Below, in pieces: positions 1-9,174 of a stretch of DNA of 64,000 bases. The DNA comes from Tetramitus jugosus (lineage: Eukaryota; Heterolobosea; Eutetramitea; Acrasida; Vahlkampfiidae), in contig OW569362.1 of NCBI GenBank assembly GCA_937625935.1, positions 1 through 64,000 on the forward strand. The letters are read 5' to 3'. The notes beneath the pieces are model-generated. The model was not told where the DNA came from, did no database searches, and saw only the letters and a program-made list of their open reading frames with translations. The position numbers and the translations under genes are program-made. The first letter of the stretch is position 1. Every line of letters begins with the position of its first letter.

Positions 1-823
1 CCAAACCCAAACCCAAACCCAAACCCAAACCCAAACACCCAAACCCAAACCAAACCCAAACCCAAACCCAAACCCCTAACCCAAACCCAAACCCAAACCC
101 AAACCCAAACCCAAACCCAAACCCAAACCCAACCCCCAACCCAAACCCAAACCCAAACCCAAACCCAAACCCAAACCCAAACCCAAACCCAAACCCAAAC
201 CCAAACCCAAACCCAAACCCAAACCCAAACCCAAACCCAAACCCAAACCCAAACCCAAACCCAAACCCAAACCCAAACCCAAACCCAAACCCAAACCCAA
301 ACCCAAACCCAAACCCAAACCCAAACCCAAACCCAAACCCAAACCCAAACCCAAACCCAAACCCAAACCCAAACCCAAACCCAAACCCAAACCCAAACCC
401 AAACCCAAACCCAAACCCAAACCCAAACCCAAACCCAAACCCAAACCCAAACCCAAACCCAAACCCAAACCCAAACCCAAACCCAAACCCAAACCCAAAC
501 CCAAACCCAAACCCAAACCCAAACCCAAACCCAAACCCAAACCCAAACCCAAACCCAAACCCAAACCCAAACCCAAACCCAAACCCAAACCCAAACCCAA
601 ACCCAAACCCAAACCCAAACCCAAACCCAAACCCAAACCCAAACCCAAACCCAAACCCAAACCCAAACCCAAACCCAAACCCAAACCCAAACCCAAACCC
701 AAACCCAAACCCAAACCCAAACCCAAACCCAAACCCAAACCCAAACCCAAACCCAAACCCAAACCCAAACCCAAACCCAAACCCAAACCCAAACCCAAAC
801 CCAAACCCAAACCCAAACCCAAA
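1..823. repeat. Terminal telomere-like CCCAAA/TTTGGG hexamer array
   Basis: An almost uninterrupted hexamer array with unit CCCAAA on the plus strand, which is TTTGGG on the other strand. The C-rich strand runs 5' to 3' from the sequence end inward, the polarity of a telomere at the left end. The outermost 140 bases hold variant units (extra C runs, a CCCCTAACCC, shortened units); from about 140 to 823 the array is nearly perfect. It ends abruptly in AT-rich unique DNA at 824. That it is a chromosome end is inferred from position, polarity and purity. The hexamer differs from the common TTAGGG type. Confidence 0.88.
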
Positions 824-1656
824 TCAAATTCCTTCTCAAAAATCAAAATTTTCATCCAAATTCAAAATAGAAACAATCTATCATCTAAAATATGATCAAA
901 CAAGATTAATGGAAGTTAAAATTACTCAGTTCATTTCTATTTCCATCGCTTGACATTCACTCATGAGTATTTGTCGAAAATCGAAAACTTCTCATTAAAT
1001 GCTCAACATCTGGAAGGATTAGAGGCAATCAAGCGAGTCAATACACGTTTAATGAGTAATCATTGCTCTTTCTTTTCAGTTATGACGGGTTGGGTCTGGG
1101 TATTCAACTCTGCACTCAAGAACAACACAAAGTTTGAATTCTCATTCTGTCAGGGTTAATCGCTCTCAGAAGAACAATTTTTCCAAAAGACTCTCAGTCT
1201 ATTACATTCATAAATATGAATTGTCATTCAGAAAAGCTAGTAATCTGTATTTCTGACCTGTTGGATCTGGGATTTCAACTTTAAACTAGATGCAGATTTG
1301 AAACTTCACTATTTCACTGTCTTACAGGATTTTACGTAGAAAAGTCTCATTACTAGATAAAACATCTGATTCTACAGTGATTATTTAATAAAATCTGTCT
1401 ATTCTATCCAGAAAAACACTAAATCAAGTCTGTCAAAAATTCTGAAAAATCAGGTACTCAGAAACTGAGGCAAAAATTATAGCTGGAAGAAAATCATGTT
1501 AAAAATGATCAAATACTGTCTCAATATCCTGATCCAAACTAAAGAAATCAAGTCTCACTCTAATGTCTTAACTCCAGTACAGGATCAAAATCGACAGAAA
1601 TCTATTGCAGTTTTAACACTGTTGCAGATGAAAATCTGTTAAATACAGCACAGATA

Positions 1657-1677
1657 TATCGGCTCTACGAGCCGATA
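1657..1677. repeat. Perfect palindrome, 9-bp arms, 3-base centre
   Basis: The arms TATCGGCTC and GAGCCGATA are exact reverse complements around TAC. It is one of three short perfect palindromes within about 260 bases upstream of the recombinase ORF. It could be a protein-binding site or a transcript hairpin; the function is unknown. Confidence 0.7.
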
Positions 1678-1772
1678 AAGCTCAAATCGAGTTGAAAACC
1701 TCGCCAATCTCTTCACCTCAACCAGCTGAAGCTCCTTGAGCAATAAAAAATCTCAAAAAAAAAATTGCCATA

Positions 1773-1791
1773 TAAGGAAATCGTTTCCTTA
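1773..1791. repeat. Perfect palindrome, 8-bp arms, 3-base centre
   Basis: The arms TAAGGAAA and TTTCCTTA are exact reverse complements around TCG. It lies 22 bases before a short telomere-like tract, so it marks the junction side of the presumed recombinase element. Function unknown. Confidence 0.7.
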
Positions 1792-1813
1792 GGTTGGGGA
1801 ATCCAGGATGTAT

Positions 1814-1834
1814 CCCCAAACCCAAACCCAACCC
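1814..1834. repeat. Interstitial telomere-like tract, left of the recombinase gene
   Basis: About three units of the CCCAAA hexamer in the same orientation as the terminal array, the last one degenerate. Together with the similar tract at 4579-4593 it brackets the tyrosine recombinase ORF. This suggests insertion into, or capture of, telomeric sequence. Confidence 0.75.
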
Positions 1835-1901
1835 TGTCCTCTCCCCTTCTTTATAGTCCCGATTCTTCATCGGAATAAATTGGTTCAACGAATGAAAGGT
1901 T

Positions 1902-1918
1902 CACGGTCCAGGACCGTG
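1902..1918. repeat. Perfect palindrome, 8-bp arms, 1-base centre
   Basis: The arms CACGGTCC and GGACCGTG are exact reverse complements around a single A. It is the GC-richest and third palindrome upstream of the recombinase. A recombinase-binding role is possible but unproven; the one-base centre is short for a classical crossover spacer. Confidence 0.65.
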
Positions 1919-2340
1919 GAACGGAAAAATGAGAACCAACGCCTGTGGGACTAAGAAAAATAAAAATCTCAAAATAAACAGAGAGTTCAACCAAAGTATC
2001 AGAAGATCTAACGGAGTTCAGCTGATTTGAAGATGCTTCACGCTCGTCGATGATGAACGGGTAAATAAGGAACGGTTGGAATTAGAGAGGTTGAAGATGA
2101 AGAGTGACAGAGATTGAGCCGTTGTAGTTGGACCTCCTTGATGGATGACTGACACATGAGTTGTCAAATGATTCAACCAATCAACACGTCAAAACAACCG
2201 TTAAAGAAAATCAATGAGTTGACCGCAAAGCAAGTTGACCACCAGTGGACCAAGATAAAAGAATAGAAAATAGGCCTAGAAAACAACCCAAAAAAACACA
2301 ATCACACCATAATATAATAACTCTACTCTTACTTGTTACT

Positions 2341-4476
2341 ATGTCTGCTACTACTGCTGTTACTGTTTCTGCTGCTGCTAAATCTCACTCTGAGGCTACC
2401 TTTGAGGTTACCTGCACTAATTTGTTAAAAGCTCTTCAAAGAATGGATGATCATGATGATTATGATCCTGCAGAATTGGACGATGTCAATGAAGCTGTAG
2501 ACTTGGAGTCAACTGTTGACAGAACCATTGCTGATTCTGATATGACAATGTTGAACGACTCTGTCAACAATTCAAGATCAATCAGAGAGTTGGAATTCAC
2601 TGACATCAATGATTCCTTCAGAGGTGGAGCCGATGAAGACTTGTTTCCTCAGGTTGCTTTTGGTTCTATTGGTGAAATGTCAAGATTGGACGAGGCTGCT
2701 GTTTCTGTTACAGCAAGCATCTCTAACACTCAGTATGCTCCGGCTACTGTTCAATTGTTCATCTTTGCGGAAAGAAGATACTTTTCATTCCTGAAGGAGA
2801 TGGACTCCAAATTCAAAGATTTCTACAAGTATCAAGCAACTCCATATCCAATGAAGAAGCTTACTTTAATGATGTATCTCTACTGGCTTAAAGTCGACAA
2901 AAATTACAAGTTCTCCACCATTCAGAGTACTTTCTGCTATAGTTTCTTGGCTTTCCTTTTCAAAACAAAGAGGGACAGAAATTTGAGAGAGGAATTCCCT
3001 CTTGATATCAAGAATGCTCTGAGAGCATTGCTTAGAAAGTTTGGCAATGATAAGTTCAAGGTTGAACCTCTGATGAATCCTGATTTGGTGAAATTAAGAC
3101 TCTTGTGTGACCAATCAACTGATGCCGGTGCAAGATTGGATGCTCTCTTGGCTCAAGGCAGAGCAAGAGGTCTCAGAGCTGATTCATTTGAACATGTTCA
3201 ATTGAACCATTTAACTTGGACAAAAACTGTTGTTGACAACAAGATTCGTCTCTGTGTTGATATGCATATAAAGAAAGATAAGATCCTCTTGCCGTTCATG
3301 TGGAAACAGAACCTACTTGGTTGGACCAATCTCAAAATGTGTCCTAATATCGCATTGTTGATTTATTTGGCTGATGTTAGACAAGTGTTTAAAGCTGGTA
3401 GTGCTGCTCAATGTCTGATCGAGGGTAAATTTCAGTTGAGAAAGAGAGCAAGAGATTTGCCATTGTTCACTCCACTTGGGAAGTCCACAACATGGTTGAA
3501 CAAGGATATGAGTAATTCGCTCAAGGCTCTCTCTGCGACTATTGGGAAGAGATACTCCACAAGATCCCTAAGATCTGGTCTAGTTGTTACTTGTTTATTG
3601 TCCAGTAGAGTCGAAAACAACGGAGTCTTTGATGATAGAGTTGCTGATACTCTTGCTCATTTTGTTCATTGGAAGAACAAAGAAAGTCTCAAGCCCTATG
3701 ATAGGTGGATTACTCAGTACTTCTCTTCAATCAATTCTCTTCAGGAACCTTCAGAGAGAGTTGAATCTTTTAGAACACTCTCTCAATTGGCTAAAGATAT
3801 GGGATTTTTGGAGGAAGATGCTCCAATTGCGACAGTTCCTGAAAATTCTCATGTAACTGATCCAACTATTCTCAGATCTCATATGTTCCATGAAGTGACA
3901 AATGGAAAGAGAAAGAAGTGGACTGCCAATGTTAAGAAGTTGAGAGCACCAAAGTATTTCAGACTCTATCAGAGAAGAAATGACTCCCTATTGGATGAAT
4001 CTATGAAGGAAGATAAGAGTGGAAAGGATAGAGCATGGGCATTGTATTGGGGAAGAGTCTGTATTCAGGAAGCAAATACAGACAAAAAATGTCAACAAGC
4101 ATTGAAAGCAGACAAGCAATATCAAAAAGAGAAGAGAAGTGATAGAAGATATCAAATCAAAAAGATCTATGGTGGAAATTCTCTCATCATAAAATGGATG
4201 AAAGATCCCGAAGTTCAAAAGTTCATTGACCAAGAAGAAAAACTCATGTTCATGAAAAAGAATGAAAAGAGTAAAACCGATGTTCTTACTCCTGGTACAT
4301 TCAAGAGAAAACTCAGTGCTTTGAAGAACAGAGAAAAAGAAGAATATGAAGCAATAAGAACGAAGTATGAGAAACTTAAAGACGATTTGGAACAAGAATA
4401 CAAGCTTTACAACCAAGAAGAAGAGATTGTCGAAGAACTGGAGATGGAAATGATCTACATTTCTGATTGTGAATAA
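2341..4476 (+). CDS. Crypton-like tyrosine recombinase of a subtelomeric mobile element
   Basis: Predicted DNA strand-transfer enzyme of about 711 residues from the first in-frame ATG; the frame is open back to a GTG at 2245, after a TGA at 2236. The middle fits a tyrosine recombinase. A helical core-binding region (about residues 130-270) precedes the catalytic Arg in GLRADSF (about R279), a candidate Lys (about K312), a second Arg in SLRSG (about R411), a His/Trp in HFVHW (about 443/444) and a Tyr nucleophile in KPYDRW (about Y453). The usual His of the HxxR box is Arg here. About 250 residues follow, basic and then Glu/Lys-rich and coiled-coil-like. No reverse transcriptase is adjacent, which favours a Crypton-type DNA element over DIRS/Ngaro. 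Two broken relatives lie downstream. Family placement is inference from motif order. Confidence 0.72.
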   Translation: MSATTAVTVSAAAKSHSEATFEVTCTNLLKALQRMDDHDDYDPAELDDVNEAVDLESTVDRTIADSDMTMLNDSVNNSRSIRELEFTDINDSFRGGADEDLFPQVAFGSIGEMSRLDEAAVSVTASISNTQYAPATVQLFIFAERRYFSFLKEMDSKFKDFYKYQATPYPMKKLTLMMYLYWLKVDKNYKFSTIQSTFCYSFLAFLFKTKRDRNLREEFPLDIKNALRALLRKFGNDKFKVEPLMNPDLVKLRLLCDQSTDAGARLDALLAQGRARGLRADSFEHVQLNHLTWTKTVVDNKIRLCVDMHIKKDKILLPFMWKQNLLGWTNLKMCPNIALLIYLADVRQVFKAGSAAQCLIEGKFQLRKRARDLPLFTPLGKSTTWLNKDMSNSLKALSATIGKRYSTRSLRSGLVVTCLLSSRVENNGVFDDRVADTLAHFVHWKNKESLKPYDRWITQYFSSINSLQEPSERVESFRTLSQLAKDMGFLEEDAPIATVPENSHVTDPTILRSHMFHEVTNGKRKKWTANVKKLRAPKYFRLYQRRNDSLLDESMKEDKSGKDRAWALYWGRVCIQEANTDKKCQQALKADKQYQKEKRSDRRYQIKKIYGGNSLIIKWMKDPEVQKFIDQEEKLMFMKKNEKSKTDVLTPGTFKRKLSALKNREKEEYEAIRTKYEKLKDDLEQEYKLYNQEEEIVEELEMEMIYISDCE

Positions 4477-4504
4477 AAATCATCATTTTTTCTTCATCCG
4501 TTCA

Positions 4505-4530
4505 GCACTGCCAGCTGGCGCTGTCAGTGC
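4505..4530. repeat. 26-bp imperfect palindrome just after the recombinase stop
   Basis: The 11-base arms GCACTGCCAGC and GCTGTCAGTGC, with one mismatch pair, flank TGGC. It starts 29 bases after the recombinase stop codon. Two inverted arms of about 11 bases around a short centre resemble a tyrosine-recombinase core site; a transcript-end hairpin is the alternative. Confidence 0.6.
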
Positions 4531-4578
4531 AATGATAGCTTCCTGACCTAATCTCTCCGGTGGAGTGCTTGTGTAACA

Positions 4579-4593
4579 CCAAACCCAAACCCC
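4579..4593. repeat. Interstitial telomere-like tract, right of the recombinase gene
   Basis: About two and a half units of the CCCAAA hexamer, in the same orientation as the terminal array and the tract at 1814-1834. It lies about 100 bases after the recombinase stop. The pair marks plausible outer limits of the element. Confidence 0.7.
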
Positions 4594-4762
4594 GTTTATT
4601 GGATCATCACATGTCTATCGATGCCAGAAGCCGTCAAGCGATAAGATATACTACGTCGATATCCATTCGTTATTCTGTAACTGTCTAGATTATCTAGGAA
4701 ACTTTGGTCGTGTATGTAAGCATATTAATGCCTCCCTTGTTCATTTTGCAGTAGAAAAAGGA

Positions 4763-7019
4763 ATGTATGGTATTGAAAGGAATGGCTACGAGTTTCTTCA
4801 AATCATGAAAAAAGTAGTTAATTCAGGATCCGATTCCCGAAGCCAGTCAGAGAATAGGGTTTATGTCACATCAGATAGATTAGGTGCTCCGAGGTCCTCT
4901 ATTAATAAGGCAAGAAAGTTTAAACCTAGAAAGAAAACTGGGAGAAAGAGATCGAATTGTCTGCAAGTGAATGACAATATTGGTGTATCCGTTGAAAATG
5001 TTGTCGGTATGAAGCGAGATCAAGATGGAGCACTGTTGTATCTGGTTATTTTGAATAGTCAAGAAGTATGGGAGCTGGCTCAAAATATCAACGAGCTTGA
5101 TCTTATTGAAGAAGTGCTACAAGATGTTTATGATGTTTATATGAGCCTGAATGTTTGTTGTTCTCAGACTATCTGCATCATTGAAGAGGTTTTGTTCGAT
5201 GTTGACTCATATTGTATGAGAATCACTGGAAGAGAGGAATACATGGACATAGATGATCCTTACAAAGTATCCTTGTATAAGTTTTTTCTCATTTTATGGA
5301 TCTGGAATTCGTCATTGAATAAAGGGTTTACTTGTCGGGTTTTTTCGACTTCGGGGATTTCACCCAGTTTGTGGCGGGTTATCCTTTGTCGGGGCTTTTC
5401 TGCGGAACGTCGGGTTTTGTTAATTTTCAGTCTGGAATTAATGCATAATGTTTATCATCCAGCAGCAAGTGGAGAATCGCTGGATATTGTTGTCCAGAAG
5501 TGTGACAGGGCTTTGAAGACGGTGGAAGAAATGAGAGAGCTCACTGTTAACTTTAGTAAGGGTCTGATTGGTGTCACAAAGGCTACATACAACTCTTTGC
5601 TGCTCAATCTTGCTGGATATACACTAATTCTGACAAAGATGAGTGTATATTGTTCTTGCATCCATCTAGGAAGCGCAGTAAGATGTATAACAAGCAGCGT
5701 CATTATATAGATTTTGTCCCAGTGGAACATAGGAATTCTACTCTTGATGAGCAAATTTCAAAGTTGCTGAAAGCATTCACAAGTAGTATGTAATAGAGAG
5801 CTGTAGAACTTGCTGAAATATTTCATATGCCCAAAGTGAAAGTGCTCAGAGACAGTTATTATGGAGCACGTCTCAATGATCTAGGTAAATTGATTCAAAT
5901 GAGAAATACACCTGCTCCACTGAACAAATCTACTACTAGGCCATTGTCACAATATGAAAAGAGCAGTACCTCTCAGATTGCAGTACTCACACAGAACATA
6001 ACAGATGTTCAGTCAAATAGAAAACAGTTATTCAACAGACCAGTTCCAGAATTTGAACATACTGATATTGCTATGGTATTTACACCCATACTCCAGTACA
6101 TAATATCACCATAGAGCAACTGAAGTCTGCACCGTCACCACTATCTGTATTCAGAGAGTATATGGTTTAATTGAAGTCATTGAATTCAGATAAGGTCGTA
6201 CTCGTAGCACACTTTGGAACTGGTGCAGATTTCCCTAAACTGTTCAGGACACTACACAGTCTGGGCATCAAACTGGATCTAGATCTGGAACTAGCTGACA
6301 CTAGATACACTCTAAAGAAATATCTGAAAGGAGGCAGCAATACACTCAAGCTCACAGAATTGTATCTTAATCGAGTGTCCAAGGAAGGTTACAATGCTCA
6401 TAACTCTTTGAGTGACAGTATTGCGCTGAGACAAGTTTTACGTTCTATTGTCACGGATATTGATCATGAGAATCAGAGAGCAATATACGAACGGTTCCTG
6501 GAAGATGTAACTGCTAAATCTAAAGAAAAATACCACCGATTAATATGTGAAGTTCCTAATCCAGGAACCGTTCGTATATTGCTCTCTTGATCCTACTGCA
6601 GTTGCTCCAGACGGATACATGTGTGTGAAGAAGAAACGTAGACGGGCTTCTAAGAGAATAAAAATATCAGATGATCAAGTAGATGAAGTATTGTATGAGG
6701 AAGATTATCGTGGATTTGATGCATCACAAGCTATTCACACTCGTACCAGATCTGCCACAAAGAAACGAGCATGGAATGAACTGCAAGAAGACTGGAAAGA
6801 GAATGCAGAAGATGGTCACCATGATTACTGCTACAAATGCAATATTGGTGGTGATATTTTGATGTGTGTTGGTTGCAATCAGTCTATTCATTCAGATGAA
6901 GTGCCATCTGATGACTGGTATGCACTCAATTGGACAATTTCACGAGTATAGATTCTGACACTGAATTTGAAGAGCAAGATGCTTATGATCATGAGAGTGA
7001 TGTATGTTTCTTTATTTGA
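4763..7019 (+). pseudogene. Decayed chromodomain / DEDDh exonuclease / PHD-finger gene
   Basis: Remnants of three domains in order, in different frames broken by stops. (1) At about 4985-5125 a chromodomain-like stretch (VENVVGMKRDQDG, ALLYLVIL, then DLIEEVLQD). (2) At about 6100-6450 a DnaQ/RNase T-like DEDDh 3'-5' exonuclease: HNITIEQLKSAPS, a stop, VVLVAHFGTGADF and the Exo III-like AHNSLSDSIAL. No convincing first DxE motif was found. (3) At about 6825-6930 a PHD finger (CYKCNIGGDILMC, CNQSIHS, DDWYALNW) in which expected later zinc-binding Cys residues are missing, followed by an acidic tail ending at 7019. A GT-AG interval of 40 bases (4712-4751) just upstream may be a relic intron. One multidomain chromatin or mobile-element gene is the simplest reading; the original function is unknown. 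Confidence 0.55.
6475..6587. repeat. 28-bp perfect inverted repeat with a 57-base spacer
   Basis: Positions 6475-6502 and 6560-6587 are exact reverse complements over 28 bases, inside the decayed exonuclease/PHD gene. The right arm runs as antisense coding and the exonuclease frame stops right after it. This looks like a small inverted duplication or template-switch event that helped break the gene. Confidence 0.85.
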
Positions 7020-7281
7020 AAATGAATTGTTTGAAGTAAATTTTGGCAGAAACAATATCTTTTCCATACAACCATCGCAAGCACAAGATTGCTCATTTAT
7101 TGCACTTGTTTTGTGAGCAACGACCCGTAGGGCATCTTTCACTCTTGTTGTCCCCTCGTAATGTACAAATTCCCCATTCAGCTAATTCTGTCGTAGCTTG
7201 TTTGGTTAGGGTGTGTGTTACTATGCATACATGCTCTAGTTCGAATCTCATCCATGGCAAATCAGGCCAATGGAGATGGCA

Positions 7282-7853
7282 TCACCTTAAAATTTTTCGT
7301 TGTGTCCCCCTGGGAGAGAGACTTCCATTCTCGATAAACTCAGTGAAGCTAGTTGTTGAATGAAATACACAGCGCTTGGTGTATAGATACCAGAGTAATG
7401 CTAACACAGGACAAGAGGAAAGAGTCCCTGTTCCGTAGATAGTTTGCTCTCTTGGTTCCGAGAGAAGCACTTTGTCTTTTACAATCTTCGTAATACAGGC
7501 AAGCTTGGAGTTGACACGGAAAAATTTCAGATGACGCAAAGTAACTGCAGCATAGGTGTCTTTGACCACTGGCACGACCAAACAACAAGATTATTAATCT
7601 GGATTCAGCCTCTGAATAAAAGTTCAACTTTGAACACCAAATTCGAAGATCTTGATTCAGTAGGGGTGCAACCTTCTTTGCCATATTTACGAAGAATGGC
7701 ACGCAATATATTTTGTATGTCACTGCCGAATTCCTTCTTAGGGTCGCCTCGGTTGGTGTCCCTGAGGTGGTTACTCAAACTGTTCGCAAAGGTATCGCGG
7801 ACAGTTTTATTACTATACCTCACCTCAACCCTCATCTTGAACAAGAAAAGCAA
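7282..7853 (-). pseudogene. Broken second copy of the tyrosine recombinase
   Basis: Two minus-strand frames match consecutive parts of the intact recombinase at 2341-4476. The upstream part (7853 to 7605) has EFGSDIQNILRAILRKYG against the intact EFPLDIKNALRALLRKFG. The downstream part (7581 to 7282) has KIVKDKVLL and CPVLALLWYLYTKR against HIKKDKILL and CPNIALLIYLADVR. The two are in different frames, so there is at least one frameshift, and the segment with the first catalytic Arg is lost near it. The C-terminal half with the second Arg and Tyr is absent. It is therefore inactive, diverged and in opposite orientation. Confidence 0.72.
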
Positions 7854-9045
7854 GAAGGTTGCTTTCTTGATTGGAAAAGGAACACTGAAATACAGAATCC
7901 TGCTTCATGTCTTCCCAAAACATTAGATAGTTGCGCTCCGCATACTCACGTACCTTAGATGTGTTTGGTGCTAGTCCAAAGCTTCAAGTTGGTTTTCAAA
8001 TGTAGTGGAGTTGGAATGTGGCCTCAAGTTGGTTTTGAGCCAAATCTAGCATAGGAACAATCCTGGTTATCCTGTTAACTCGCTTGTAATGTGGACCCCC
8101 ATCGGTGACACAAGCGGCGCCACGTCCTCTTTGGATTCTCGAGGTGATGGTGGTGACACTTAGTTAGCTTTGATGTTAATTACAACAGTCGTGCTCTCAG
8201 TTGATTGATGTATGATTCAATCAAGCCTATGGTCAATAGTGTGGCGCTCAGTCGGTGGATGAGTAGGACTTCTTTACGTTGTTGTACTGGCGATAGAGCG
8301 TGGTGCATACAACCACGATGAGGAGTACTTGGTTATGTTGCTGGTGGCAGGGATGTTGTTGTGGTCTCAGTCAATTGAGGGGAAATGCTTTGACGGTGGG
8401 TGCAGTCAATGAAGGTGACGCTCAGTCGTGTGTGCTTTGTTTGTCTCAGTTGTGGTGGTTAGAATGGTGCTGTACTTGATGGCTTTTTGTTGGTGAGAAA
8501 TGAAGCAATGAATAGCAACACAAACACCACCATGTTGTTGCCAGTCTATTGGCACACTGATAAACGTGTTATTGGGGGCCGATCGGCTGTCGACAGGCAA
8601 CTGTTTTGATGCTGCCAATCAGATTATGATGTGATATTTCGCAGACAGAGAGCTGTCATACTTGAATTTGGATCCTTTTGCTTCTGAGGAAGCATGTTGG
8701 AAGAAGTTCCCTTTATTTTGCTTCTTGTCGATCAATGAAGCTGTTCCATTCACCTCACAACAGTTGTAAACATACACTACGAGAATGTTCAGAGCTTGTC
8801 ACTTGTTTTTTTCCGTTTTGAATGTCGGTGACCTAAATTTCGACTGAATTGCTTGTCGAATTGTCGCTGTACTCCCAACAACCAACAACGACACCATCCT
8901 CCTCCAACACCCACCACCAACCATGCCAACAATTTAAAAAGTGTCATTCCATTTTTTTTGCGATCATAGGGCAATCGGAAAGAAGAGCACCACAAAATCT
9001 CCACAAAAGAAAAAATCAGCAAAGACGACGAAAGAAGACAATTCT
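7854..9045. other. Gene-free subtelomeric stretch
   Basis: No frame here reads as a convincing protein on either strand. The sequence is locally rich in TGGTGG/TTGTTG words, which open short frames by composition. A poly-T run lies near 8805-8812. It lies between two recombinase fragments in opposite orientation and is probably old element or rearranged subtelomeric DNA. Confidence 0.5.
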
Positions 9046-9174
9046 TACGCTCGGAGCACTGCCAGTAAAGTTATTATTGCTTTTTGCAAGACAAAATTTC
9101 CTGACTTTGCAAGATATCAAGTAACAGTCTTTCCCTTAAAGAAACTTACATTACAAATGTACTTTTACTGCTGA
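9046..9174 (+). pseudogene. Short third fragment of the tyrosine recombinase family
   Basis: A 42-codon stretch matches the N-terminal core-binding region of the intact recombinase: KFPDFARYQVTVFPLKKLTL here against KFKDFYKYQATPYPMKKLTL there, continuing QMYFYC against MMYLYW before a stop. Nothing after the stop matches. It is a truncated relic on the plus strand, opposite to the copy at 7282-7853. Confidence 0.65.

Larger units (their letters stand above)
824..2340. other. Subtelomeric non-coding stretch upstream of the recombinase gene
   Basis: AT-rich DNA with no ORF that looks like a protein. The longest open frame (about 70 codons near 950) lacks an ATG start and recognisable features. 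The right half holds three short perfect palindromes and a short telomere-like tract, entered separately. The last 400 bases probably include the leader of the recombinase gene. Confidence 0.6.

Noticed and set aside
76-855. 259-codon minus-strand ORF of alternating Gly-Leu
   Set aside because: It is only the telomere hexamer read as codons.
950-1159. 69-codon ORF near the telomere
   Set aside because: No ATG, no domain, no homologue recognised.
2245-2340. N-terminal extension of the recombinase from GTG, with a hydrophobic LLLLVT stretch
   Set aside because: There is no ATG; in a nuclear gene the ATG at 2341 is the likely start, so the apparent signal peptide is not real.
7185-7265. tRNA-like stretch with A-box-like (TAGCTTGTTTGGTTAG) and B-box-like (AGTTCGAATCT) words
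   Set aside because: The acceptor and T stems do not pair, and the anticodon loop has eight bases; at most a dead tRNA or SINE head.
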